DNA from: Cyclobacteriaceae bacterium
GTDB lineage: Bacteria > Bacteroidota > Bacteroidia > Cytophagales > Cyclobacteriaceae
Length of the DNA: 15,761 bases
NCBI GenBank assembly: GCA_028279155.1
Contig: JANQST010000539.1
Coordinates: forward strand, 1 to 15,761
Reading direction: 5' to 3'
Positions 7,179 through 14,004 of the stretch are shown one piece after another. The stretch's first letter is position 1; each line of letters opens with the position of its first letter. The position numbers and the translations under genes are program-made. The notes under the pieces are model-generated. The model was not told the origin of the DNA. It did not search any database and saw nothing but the letters and a program-made list of their open reading frames with translations.

Positions 7179-7766
7179 ATGAGTGAATTTAGTCTTTACT
7201 ATGGTCTCGGATTGGATCATATTTTGGATATAAATGGCTATGACCACATTCTGTTTGTAGTCGTTCTTTGTGCCTTATATCAATCGTCTGATTGGAAAAA
7301 AGTGTTGATCCTTGTAACAGCCTTTACAGTTGGACATTCCATCACACTGGCATTGGCAACACTCAAAGTCATTCAGGTCAATGCGGACTTAATAGAGTTC
7401 CTCATCCCTCTAACGATCTTGATCACTGCTATTTCCAATCTCTTCACTAAAGAACAGAAAATAACCAGTGGAAAGCTAAACCGAAATTATGTGTATGCTG
7501 GTTTTTTTGGGTTGATTCATGGGCTTGGGTTCTCCAACTACCTTAGGGCGCTCTTAGGGGGTGACTCTTCTATTCTTCTGGAGCTATTTGCCTTTAATGT
7601 AGGATTAGAGGTCGGTCAAATAATAATTGTTGGAATATTTATGATTGCTAGCTTCATTTTCGTCTCCATTGGAAGTGTAAGCCGGAGAGATTGGAAAATG
7701 ATTATCTCTTCAGCAGTTGGTGGAGTAGCACTAATGCTGATGATGGACACACCCTTTTTAAACTGA
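7179..7766 (+). CDS. HupE/UreJ family membrane protein
   Basis: A 195-residue integral membrane protein with about six hydrophobic helices. It carries the hallmark polar motifs of the HupE/UreJ family: GLDHILDINGYDHILF (residues 11-26), FTVGHSITLALA (49-60), FGLIHGLGFS (110-119) and FNVGLEVGQ (139-147). The in-membrane His/Asp/Glu residues (His14, Asp22, His23, His53, His114, Glu144) are those thought to bind metal in HupE, where nickel entry by diffusion has been shown for a hydrogenase-linked member. No hydrogenase or urease gene is in the window, so a nickel role here is not supported by context. It is 44 bp upstream of the M1 peptidase on the same strand, and divergent from DUF6702, which suggests a functional group of three. 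No Shine-Dalgarno sequence precedes the ATG. Confidence 0.9.
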   Translation: MSEFSLYYGLGLDHILDINGYDHILFVVVLCALYQSSDWKKVLILVTAFTVGHSITLALATLKVIQVNADLIEFLIPLTILITAISNLFTKEQKITSGKLNRNYVYAGFFGLIHGLGFSNYLRALLGGDSSILLELFAFNVGLEVGQIIIVGIFMIASFIFVSIGSVSRRDWKMIISSAVGGVALMLMMDTPFLN

Positions 7767-7810
7767 AAGACAGGTAAAGAATTTTAAGAAACAAACAAAA
7801 GTTTTAACCG

Positions 7811-10036
7811 ATGAAGAAGAATTTATTATTGCTATCTGCTTTTTTGATTGGGCTCACCGTGTTTGCCCAGAATCATAAGCAAAAGGATACGGAATGGGAG
7901 CGAAAATTTGAGCAATTGGGTACACAATTACCTACTCCCAATACCTACCGAACAGCTTCCGGAGCCCCGGGAAAAGAGTACTGGCAGCAAAAGGCTGATT
8001 ACAAAATGAAAATCGTTATCGATGACAGCAATCAGACCCTTACTGGAAGCGAAACCATCACATACTATAACAATTCCCCGGATGACCTTGAGTACCTATG
8101 GGTTCAGTTGGATCAAAACGTTCGAGCAAAGGATACTAACTCGGCACTGATAACCACCAACTCAATTGGTGACACGTTAACAAGAAATTCAATCGTCGGA
8201 ATAACAGGTACGACAGATTATGATGGTGGTTTTAAAATCAAGTCCGTAAAGAGTAACGGAAGGAACATGAATTACACCATCAACAAAACGATGATGCGTC
8301 TCGACCTGGAGCAACCATTGAAGGCTGGCGCAAACGTTTCTTTCAGCATCGATTGGATGTACAACATCAACAACAGGATGTACCTTGGGGGTAGATCTGG
8401 CTACGAATATTTTGAGGAAGATGACAACAACCTCTATGCACTTGCTCAGTTTTTCCCTCGAATGGCTGTTTATAGCGACAATGAAGGATGGCAAAACAAG
8501 CAATTCCTTGGACGAGGTGAATTCGCATTAACTTTTGGTGATTACGAAGTTGATATTACTGTTCCAGCTGATTTCATTGTTGGTGCAACAGGTTCCTTAC
8601 AAAATGCGAAAGATGTGCTTTCCTCGGAGCAGCTGAAGCGATTTGAGCAAGCCAAAAAAACTTATGATAAGCCGGTCATCATTGTAACACAAGCTGAAGC
8701 TGAAGCAAACGAAAAAGAGAAATCATCAAAGACTGCAACATGGAAATTCAAAGCGGAAAATGTACGTGACTATGCCTTTGCGGCATCAAGAAAATTCATT
8801 TGGGATGCAATGGCCGTAAAGTTGAGTGATGGAAATGAGCCTCTTGCTATGTCCTATTATCCGAAAGAAGGAAATCCCCTTTGGGAAGAGTGGTCAACCG
8901 TAGCTGTAGCCCAGACGTTAAAAACTTACTCCAAATACACAACAGAATACCCATATCCAAAAGCCATTTCAGTTCACACCGCTCACAATGGAATGGAGTA
9001 TCCGATGATCTGTTTCAACTTTGGTCGTCCGGATCCTGATGGAACCTACACAGATCGAACAAAGCACAGAATGATTGGGGTTATCATCCATGAAGTTGGT
9101 CACAACTTTTTCCCAATGATCATCAATTCCGATGAACGTCAATGGACCTGGATGGATGAAGGTCTAAACACGTTTGTTCAATATTTAACAGAACAAGAGC
9201 TGGATCCTAATTTCCCTTCACGCAGGGGACCAGCAGACAAAATTGTCCCTTACATGAGTGGAGAGAATGGTTTGGTTCGACCTATCATGACTAACTCTGA
9301 GCAAATCAGGCAATTCGGAAGCAACGCATACGCCAAACCTGCTACAGCTTTGAATATCTTAAGAACTGCAGTAATGGGGCCTGAGCTTTTTGACAAAGCC
9401 TTTAAAACGTACTCCGAAAGATGGGCCTTCAAACATCCAACACCTGCTGATTTTTTCAGAACGATGGAAGACGCTTCTGCAGTAGACCTGGATTGGTTCT
9501 GGAAAGGGTGGTTTTACGGAACTGACTATGTTGATGTATCCCTGGACAATGTCCGATGGTTTCAAATGAAGACGGAGGAAAATGGTCTTGAAACTCGAGT
9601 TGTAAAAGGTGCTGACCAAGCCATTGATGGAAAGAATACGATCGAGAGAAGTTTTGGTGACGCACCAGAGACCTTTGTGTTTAAGGAATCTCAAGCTCGA
9701 AATGAGTACAGGCAAACCATGAATAATTCAAATGTTCAACAAAATGCCGCTGGCAAAAACTTTTATGAGCTGACCCTCAAGAATAAAGGTGGGCTAGTTA
9801 CACCCGTATTCATCGAATGGACGTATACCGATGGATCTACCGAGATTCAAAAAATTCCTGCCGAAATATGGAAAATCAATGAAAAAGAAGTCAAGAAGGT
9901 CTTCATGAAAGAGAAAGAAGTTGCCAAAATTGTAATTGATCCAAACAAACTGACTGCCGATGCATTCACTGAAGACAATGTCTTTCCAAGAACGGAGCAG
10001 CCAGATCGTTTTGAAAAATTCAAAGGAGGCGAATAA
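7811..10036 (+). CDS. Secreted M1 family zinc metallopeptidase (aminopeptidase N-like)
   Basis: A 741-residue protein with a clear signal peptide (MKKNLLLLSAFLIGLTVFAQ, cleavage expected before Gln20), so it acts in the periplasm, at the surface or outside. The zinc site is complete: HEVGHNFFP at 427-435 gives His427, catalytic Glu428 and His431, with third ligand Glu450 in WMDEGLNTF, the correct 18 residues later. The substrate-binding motif reads GMEYP (394-398) where classic aminopeptidase N has GAMEN, a common variant in this Bacteroidota subgroup that may alter N-terminus recognition. Tyr507 in NAYAKP is the likely transition-state tyrosine. An N-terminal beta-sandwich (about 60-330) and a C-terminal beta-rich part (about 575-700) flank the catalytic domain. 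It follows the HupE-like gene by 44 bp and ends before a strong terminator, making a two-gene transcript likely. Confidence 0.95.
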   Translation: MKKNLLLLSAFLIGLTVFAQNHKQKDTEWERKFEQLGTQLPTPNTYRTASGAPGKEYWQQKADYKMKIVIDDSNQTLTGSETITYYNNSPDDLEYLWVQLDQNVRAKDTNSALITTNSIGDTLTRNSIVGITGTTDYDGGFKIKSVKSNGRNMNYTINKTMMRLDLEQPLKAGANVSFSIDWMYNINNRMYLGGRSGYEYFEEDDNNLYALAQFFPRMAVYSDNEGWQNKQFLGRGEFALTFGDYEVDITVPADFIVGATGSLQNAKDVLSSEQLKRFEQAKKTYDKPVIIVTQAEAEANEKEKSSKTATWKFKAENVRDYAFAASRKFIWDAMAVKLSDGNEPLAMSYYPKEGNPLWEEWSTVAVAQTLKTYSKYTTEYPYPKAISVHTAHNGMEYPMICFNFGRPDPDGTYTDRTKHRMIGVIIHEVGHNFFPMIINSDERQWTWMDEGLNTFVQYLTEQELDPNFPSRRGPADKIVPYMSGENGLVRPIMTNSEQIRQFGSNAYAKPATALNILRTAVMGPELFDKAFKTYSERWAFKHPTPADFFRTMEDASAVDLDWFWKGWFYGTDYVDVSLDNVRWFQMKTEENGLETRVVKGADQAIDGKNTIERSFGDAPETFVFKESQARNEYRQTMNNSNVQQNAAGKNFYELTLKNKGGLVTPVFIEWTYTDGSTEIQKIPAEIWKINEKEVKKVFMKEKEVAKIVIDPNKLTADAFTEDNVFPRTEQPDRFEKFKGGE

Positions 10037-10069
10037 TTATACAACAAGATCCTACCTAACTTATTCGAT

Positions 10070-10097
10070 GGGGGTGTAACAGCCCCCTTTCTTTTTT
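10070..10097 (+). terminator. Intrinsic terminator after the M1 peptidase gene
   Basis: GGGGG (10070-10074) pairs with CCCCC (10083-10087), extendable by one U-G pair around a six-base loop, and is followed directly by TTTCTTTTTT. It starts 33 bp after the peptidase stop codon and just before the promoter of the next gene. This is the best rho-independent terminator in the window. Confidence 0.85.
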
Positions 10098-10107
10098 CTA
10101 CGTTCAT

Positions 10108-10115
10108 TACCTTTG
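10108..10115 (+). promoter_or_regulatory. Bacteroidota-type -7 promoter box (TAnnTTTG)
   Basis: TACCTTTG matches the Bacteroidota -7 consensus exactly, 16 bases before the ATG at 10132, and lies just after the terminator of the preceding gene, where a new promoter is needed. A -33 TTTG is not clear; the expected place holds the C/T-rich end of the terminator. The resulting 5' leader would be short, about ten bases. Confidence 0.6.
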
Positions 10116-10131
10116 ACTCAAATCCAAATTC

Positions 10132-10941
10132 ATGAAACAGCTAGCTTTTTTCTCTTTCTTAACCCTTATAATTATTTCGTGTTCTCGCAACACAAACACT
10201 GAAGACAATTCAGCGGACAATGCAAGTGGCGATTATATAGAATACAGCAATCCACCAGCAGAGGGATTCAACCAAGAAGGTTCGGACCTATTGGCAACTT
10301 TACTGGCTGATAAGGTAATGCTTGCGATGGGGGGAAGAGAAGCCTGGGATGAGACCCGGTTCATTTCATGGACCTTCTTTGGAAGAAGAAATCATGTTTG
10401 GGATAAACATACCGGAGATGTTAGAATTGAAGATCCCTCACGAGAGCTTATCATTCTGATGAACATCAATACGATGGAAGGAAAAGTTCAACTTGGAGGC
10501 GAGGAGCTCACACAACCCGACTCACTTTCCAAATACCTTGACAGAGGAAACAGAATGTGGATCAATGATTCGTATTGGCTGGTAATGCCATATAAGCTCA
10601 AGGACACAGGCGTAACGCTTTACTACCTGGGAGAAGATACTACCCAAGCTGGAACAAAGGCTGACGTAGTTAAGTTGACATTTGAAAATGTTGGAGTTAC
10701 TCCAGAGAACTTCTATGATGTTTGGATTGATTTTGATACTAAGTTGGTTACTCAGTGGGCCTACTATCGAAATACGGAAAGCTCCGAGCCTAATTTCATT
10801 GATCCTTGGCTAGACTATAAGCAATATGGAAAAATTCTTTTATCAGGTAATCGAGGGGGCAACCGACAACTTAGCAATATTCAAGTCAGAGAAGAAGTAC
10901 CAGAAGGTACTTTTACTTCCTTTGAGCTTACAACTCAGTAA
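10132..10941 (+). CDS. Predicted lipoprotein of unknown function
   Basis: A 269-residue protein with a lipoprotein signal: MKQ, a hydrophobic run, then IIISC with the acylated Cys at residue 17, followed by a polar Asn/Thr/Asp/Glu linker to about residue 40. The rest appears to be one beta-rich domain with blocks such as MGGREAWDETRFISWTFFG (66-84), NHVWDKHTGDVRIED (87-101), NDSYWLVMPYKLKD (about 145-158) and NFYDVWIDF (about 198-206). The pattern (GG.EAW near the front, repeated Trp-rich strands) recalls LolA/LolB-fold, lipoprotein-sorting-like families common in Bacteroidota, possibly DUF6503, but I cannot assign it firmly. No catalytic motif is visible. It has its own promoter after the M1 terminator. 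Function unknown. Confidence 0.85.
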   Translation: MKQLAFFSFLTLIIISCSRNTNTEDNSADNASGDYIEYSNPPAEGFNQEGSDLLATLLADKVMLAMGGREAWDETRFISWTFFGRRNHVWDKHTGDVRIEDPSRELIILMNINTMEGKVQLGGEELTQPDSLSKYLDRGNRMWINDSYWLVMPYKLKDTGVTLYYLGEDTTQAGTKADVVKLTFENVGVTPENFYDVWIDFDTKLVTQWAYYRNTESSEPNFIDPWLDYKQYGKILLSGNRGGNRQLSNIQVREEVPEGTFTSFELTTQ

Positions 10942-10970
10942 GGATTAGTATTCAACAAATACCGCTATAG

Positions 10971-10996
10971 GAAAACTTTACATTTAAGAAAACTTT
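10971..10996 (+). repeat. Direct repeat GAAAACTTT with possible -7 box upstream of the histidine kinase
   Basis: GAAAACTTT occurs at 10971-10979 and again at 10988-10996, 17 bp apart start to start, in the 76-bp gap before the kinase gene. TACATTTA at 10979-10986, one mismatch from TAnnTTTG, lies between the two copies. The copies could be a regulator site around the promoter; AT-rich composition makes chance a real alternative. Confidence 0.35.
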
Positions 10997-11017
10997 CCCC
11001 AACTTCAAGGTTGAATT

Positions 11018-12412
11018 ATGCTCAACCAGCCAACCTCTATAGTTCTAACCCAGAACATTGCGCAAGCTCTTTTGGCCTTCCTGGTCATGTACTTGCTCAA
11101 TAGGTTCTATAAAAATTATCAAAACAAGTATTTTCAATATTGGTCATGGAGCTGGCTCGGACTAATGGTATATATGATTGGTTCAACCCTGACTCTGGCT
11201 AGTGTCTTTTATCTAGGTCCCTATAACCCAGTCCGGACGATTGTTTCAATTATCACGGTTAGTGCTGGATTGTTTCAGGCGTTGTGGCTTCTTGTGGGCT
11301 CTTATGAACTTTCACAGCAAAAAGAATTCAAAAAGAAAACAGTCACCATTGTTTCCGCATGTGTTGTTCCAATTGCCATAATCCTGGTCCTACTTTTTGC
11401 CAACGATCCTGAGGCAGGTGTTACCAGAATTTTTCTACGGGTAGGAATAAAATCATTAGTATCAGGAGTATCATTTATTCTCTCTGCAATTCTAATCTTC
11501 AAATTGCGCCATACTGGTGTTGGTGTGAATTACATCTTCTATGCATTTCTTCTCTTTGGGTTAGAACAGCTCAATTACTTCTTTTCATTCCTCGCTCCTG
11601 TTATCGGAGTCCAGCATTTTATTGAAACACCCTATTTTCTAGGAATTGTTGATTTCCTTCTTCAGGCAGTCATGGGAATTGGTATGATCATAAGTGTTCT
11701 TGAACTTGAAAGGGACAAACTTCAGAAAGCCAATACTGAGCTTGACACATTTCTATATAGATCCTCTCATGACCTACGCGCACCACTCACAGCAATTCTA
11801 GGATTGGCAACAGCCATCAAGAAAATGAAGAACAAAGAAGACGCTGTAGAATTCATCGATCTTATCCAGATCAAAGTGCAACAAGCTGACAAGGTGATCA
11901 AAGACATTATAACCCTTAGGAAGGGTCAGAAAATCGGATTGAGAGTTTCGAAGGTCAACCTAAAAGAAACTGTTTTCAGAATATTCGACATGCTGAGCTC
12001 GCCCTCTAACAATAAGATTAAGCTACACTACAAATCAGATAATGATATCCTTTATACTGATCCGGAAAAACTAGACACAGCAATCACAAACATCATTTCC
12101 AATGCAATGAAATATCATGACCTGGAACAGGAAAATCCTGAGATTCAGGTGAATGTTAGAAAATTGGAAAACGAGCAATTGCGGATGGAGATCAATGATA
12201 ACGGAATAGGCATCGATGAAAAATATCTATCGAAGATCTTCAATATGTTCTACCGAGCAAATAAAAAATCGAAAGGTTCAGGCCTAGGTCTTTACCTCAC
12301 TCAGGAAGCCATCAATCAAATAGAAGGAAAAGTAGAAGTCAATTCTGTGAAAGGTGTTGGAACCACGTTCAAATTGACCCTTAAGAATCTCAATCCTGAT
12401 TTGTCAAAATAA
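11018..12412 (+). CDS. Orphan membrane sensor histidine kinase with seven-helix N-terminus
   Basis: A 464-residue protein. Residues 9-228 hold about seven hydrophobic helices (roughly 9-30, 43-65, 71-95, 107-127, 142-163, 170-195, 205-228) with very short loops, so the sensor is membrane-embedded with no large periplasmic domain. A short coiled-coil-like linker (ELERDKLQKANTELDTF, 229-245) leads to the HisKA domain with phospho-acceptor His251 in SSHDLRAPL. The HATPase domain has the N box Asn362 (SNAMKYH), G1 DNGIGID (394-400), F box region KIFNMFYR (406-413) and G2 GSGLGL (420-425). All catalytic motifs are intact. No response regulator or receiver domain lies in the window, so its partner is elsewhere. 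An inverted repeat overlaps its stop codon. The signal is unknown; membrane state, lipid or light are only possibilities. Confidence 0.93.
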   Translation: MLNQPTSIVLTQNIAQALLAFLVMYLLNRFYKNYQNKYFQYWSWSWLGLMVYMIGSTLTLASVFYLGPYNPVRTIVSIITVSAGLFQALWLLVGSYELSQQKEFKKKTVTIVSACVVPIAIILVLLFANDPEAGVTRIFLRVGIKSLVSGVSFILSAILIFKLRHTGVGVNYIFYAFLLFGLEQLNYFFSFLAPVIGVQHFIETPYFLGIVDFLLQAVMGIGMIISVLELERDKLQKANTELDTFLYRSSHDLRAPLTAILGLATAIKKMKNKEDAVEFIDLIQIKVQQADKVIKDIITLRKGQKIGLRVSKVNLKETVFRIFDMLSSPSNNKIKLHYKSDNDILYTDPEKLDTAITNIISNAMKYHDLEQENPEIQVNVRKLENEQLRMEINDNGIGIDEKYLSKIFNMFYRANKKSKGSGLGLYLTQEAINQIEGKVEVNSVKGVGTTFKLTLKNLNPDLSK

Positions 12413-12418
12413 TGACAA
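12401..12418 (+). repeat. Inverted repeat over the stop codon of the histidine kinase
   Basis: TTGTCA (12401-12406) and TGACAA (12413-12418) form a perfect 6-bp stem whose six-base loop holds the TAA stop at 12410-12412. No T-run follows, so it is not a standard intrinsic terminator. It may protect the 3' end or be coincidental. Confidence 0.35.
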
Positions 12419-12478
12419 CTTGGATTCCGCTTAAACTATTTCATTAAAAATCTCCGTTATTTGAAAAAACACAACGCA

Positions 12479-12760
12479 ATGAAAGCAATCTGGAACGATC
12501 AAGTAATAGCAGAAAGTGACGACACAGTTGTCGTTGAAGGAAATCACTATTTCCCTGCTGATTCAATTAACAAAGAGTTTTTCAAAGAAAGTGATACACA
12601 TTCAGTATGCCCATGGAAAGGTCAGGCGAATTACTATACGGTAGAAGTCGCAGGGCAGGAAAATGCAGATGCAGCCTGGTACTATCCTGAAGCCAGCGAA
12701 TTAGCAAAAAATATTGAAGGATACGTGGCCTTTTGGAAGGGCGTTAAAGTAGAAAATTAG
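12479..12760 (+). CDS. DUF427 domain-containing protein
   Basis: A 93-residue protein beginning MKAIWNDQVIAESDDT at ATG 12479. It contains the typical DUF427 blocks VVVEGNHYFP (17-26), then HSVCPWKGQANYYTVEV (41-57) with Cys44-Pro-Trp-Lys-Gly, and DAAWYYPEAS (64-73). The family is a small single-domain beta-rich fold, widespread in bacteria and fungi, with no established activity. A start six codons upstream at TTG 12461 is open but less likely, because relatives start at MKA and the TTG looks like the end of a promoter-type GTTATTTG. No signal peptide; cytoplasmic. It lies 66 bp after the kinase and its TAG overlaps the TAA of the convergent gene on the other strand (TTAG at 12757-12760), leaving no room for a terminator between them. 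Confidence 0.92.
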   Translation: MKAIWNDQVIAESDDTVVVEGNHYFPADSINKEFFKESDTHSVCPWKGQANYYTVEVAGQENADAAWYYPEASELAKNIEGYVAFWKGVKVEN

Positions 12761-13989
12761 CTGGCCAAAGGCTTTCTAAAATCATAGGCGATGTAAAATG
12801 CTCTTAAAACCATTGCCAACACCAACGGAACTAGGGGCATACCTAGTGGTTGGGGCAAAAATGCCCACATAACTAGCAATAAACAATACCAGTAGGCCGT
12901 CACTTTAAAGTATACTTTCATAAAAGTCCTAAACTTCTTTCTTGCAACAAAAAAAGCAAGAGGTAGATGAATTGGAATTGCCCATAAAATGTTAAGGTTC
13001 CATTTAGAAAGGTGTTCCGTTCCGAACCATAAAAACGCTACCCACCAACCAATAAAACCAACAAACGAAAAAAGGAACACATCAATCCAATTGGTTCGCT
13101 TCCCGGTCTTGAAATTTTTATTTGTAATAAATCCAACCACAAAAAAAAGTATAGTGAAGACAGCAAGAGGCGTCATGATGCCAATTTTCATTTCCTCTTC
13201 AGCTGGACTATAAATCATTTCTGCTCGAGCAACCAGCGGAACTTCTATGCTATCTCGTTTAATTGTGGCTCCTTCAAAACTTTTGAATATATAATCTGGC
13301 AAAAACATGTAATCGTTGGCAGGAGCATCCTGGTCAATTTGTTGACCCAACCCGAGATTTATTCCAAATTCCCCCCAAGGTTGATAATCTAGGTAATCAT
13401 CCATTAAATCTCGAATCGTCTTACCTTCAACTTTGTAGCTCATGTCAAAGGTTATCCGTCCTTGAAACAACTCTTCCGGAATATCCCTAATCTTGGTGGC
13501 ACAGTTGTCATATACATAGTTGTACAAGTACTCTGCATTTTCAGGTTTAGCGTTGTTCCACAAATAGTTGGTCATCAACTGCTTCTCTTCCAAAGTAAGA
13601 TTGAGGTATTGTGCTTTCACAGATCGATTCAGTCGTATCTGTTGCGCAACAAAAGGTTCATAATACCTGGCTGCAACCTGGTATTTCAAAAGCCCCTTAG
13701 CAAAATTCAAGAAGAAATTTCCCTGGTTAAAGTCAAAAACACCATAGTCAAAGATCACATCCAAACCCTGCTTCGGATCATAAACCCGAATCCCGCTGTG
13801 TCCAAATGCAGACCATACCTCTCCCTGATATGGACCAATTGTTATCACCACAATCTCCGCTTCTTCTGATAATCGAACCTGTCCAGTTGATTCAAAACCA
13901 AGGAATATCAAGAGTGAAAGAAGGATGGGTTTTATGGATCGCTTTGCAATTAATGGAAAAATTGATTGGTCCCGCCGTGTTGGATGCAT
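12757..13989 (-). CDS. lnb: Lnb-type lipoprotein N-acyltransferase (DUF4105 / Lnb N-terminal periplasmic domain)
   Basis: A 410-residue protein on the minus strand from ATG 13989. A basic N-terminus is followed by a hydrophobic signal or anchor (about 20-36). The periplasmic DUF4105 domain (about 40-265) has His64 in AFGHSGIRVYD and Cys163 in YDNCATKIRDI, the conserved His/Cys pair expected of a papain-like (NlpC/P60-related) active site. Five hydrophobic helices follow (about 268-289, 302-322, 330-348, 360-378, 382-402), with the FGTEHLSKWNLNILW loop (322-336) typical of the family. Family knowledge: the Bacteroides member Lnb adds the third acyl chain to the N-terminal Cys of lipoproteins, replacing the Lnt absent from these bacteria. 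That assignment here rests on domain architecture; DUF4105 paralogues with other roles exist. Its stop overlaps that of DUF427, and its start is 15 bp from the divergent radical SAM start. Lipoprotein substrates are plentiful, including two in this window. Confidence 0.82.
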   Translation of the reverse strand: MHPTRRDQSIFPLIAKRSIKPILLSLLIFLGFESTGQVRLSEEAEIVVITIGPYQGEVWSAFGHSGIRVYDPKQGLDVIFDYGVFDFNQGNFFLNFAKGLLKYQVAARYYEPFVAQQIRLNRSVKAQYLNLTLEEKQLMTNYLWNNAKPENAEYLYNYVYDNCATKIRDIPEELFQGRITFDMSYKVEGKTIRDLMDDYLDYQPWGEFGINLGLGQQIDQDAPANDYMFLPDYIFKSFEGATIKRDSIEVPLVARAEMIYSPAEEEMKIGIMTPLAVFTILFFVVGFITNKNFKTGKRTNWIDVFLFSFVGFIGWWVAFLWFGTEHLSKWNLNILWAIPIHLPLAFFVARKKFRTFMKVYFKVTAYWYCLLLVMWAFLPQPLGMPLVPLVLAMVLRAFYIAYDFRKPLAS

Positions 13990-14004
13990 TTCTTTGTTGC
14001 GCTA

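Noticed and set aside
9359..9715. A 118-codon antisense frame within the M1 peptidase gene, with other antisense frames nearby
   Set aside because: The plus-strand gene has complete catalytic motifs; the antisense products show no domain, signal peptide or plausible start.
12461..12478. TTG start for the DUF427 gene, adding six residues
   Set aside because: Family members begin at the MKA segment and the added residues are not conserved-looking; the TTG more likely ends a promoter-like GTTATTTG.
13462..13869. A 135-codon plus-strand frame opposite lnb
   Set aside because: It is antisense to the DUF4105 domain that holds Cys163 and has no recognisable protein features.
13966..14004. Upstream starts (TTG 13966, ATG 13984) for the radical SAM gene
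   Set aside because: They would extend into the lnb coding region and add residues unlike the family's N-terminus; ATG 14005 already gives the full domain.
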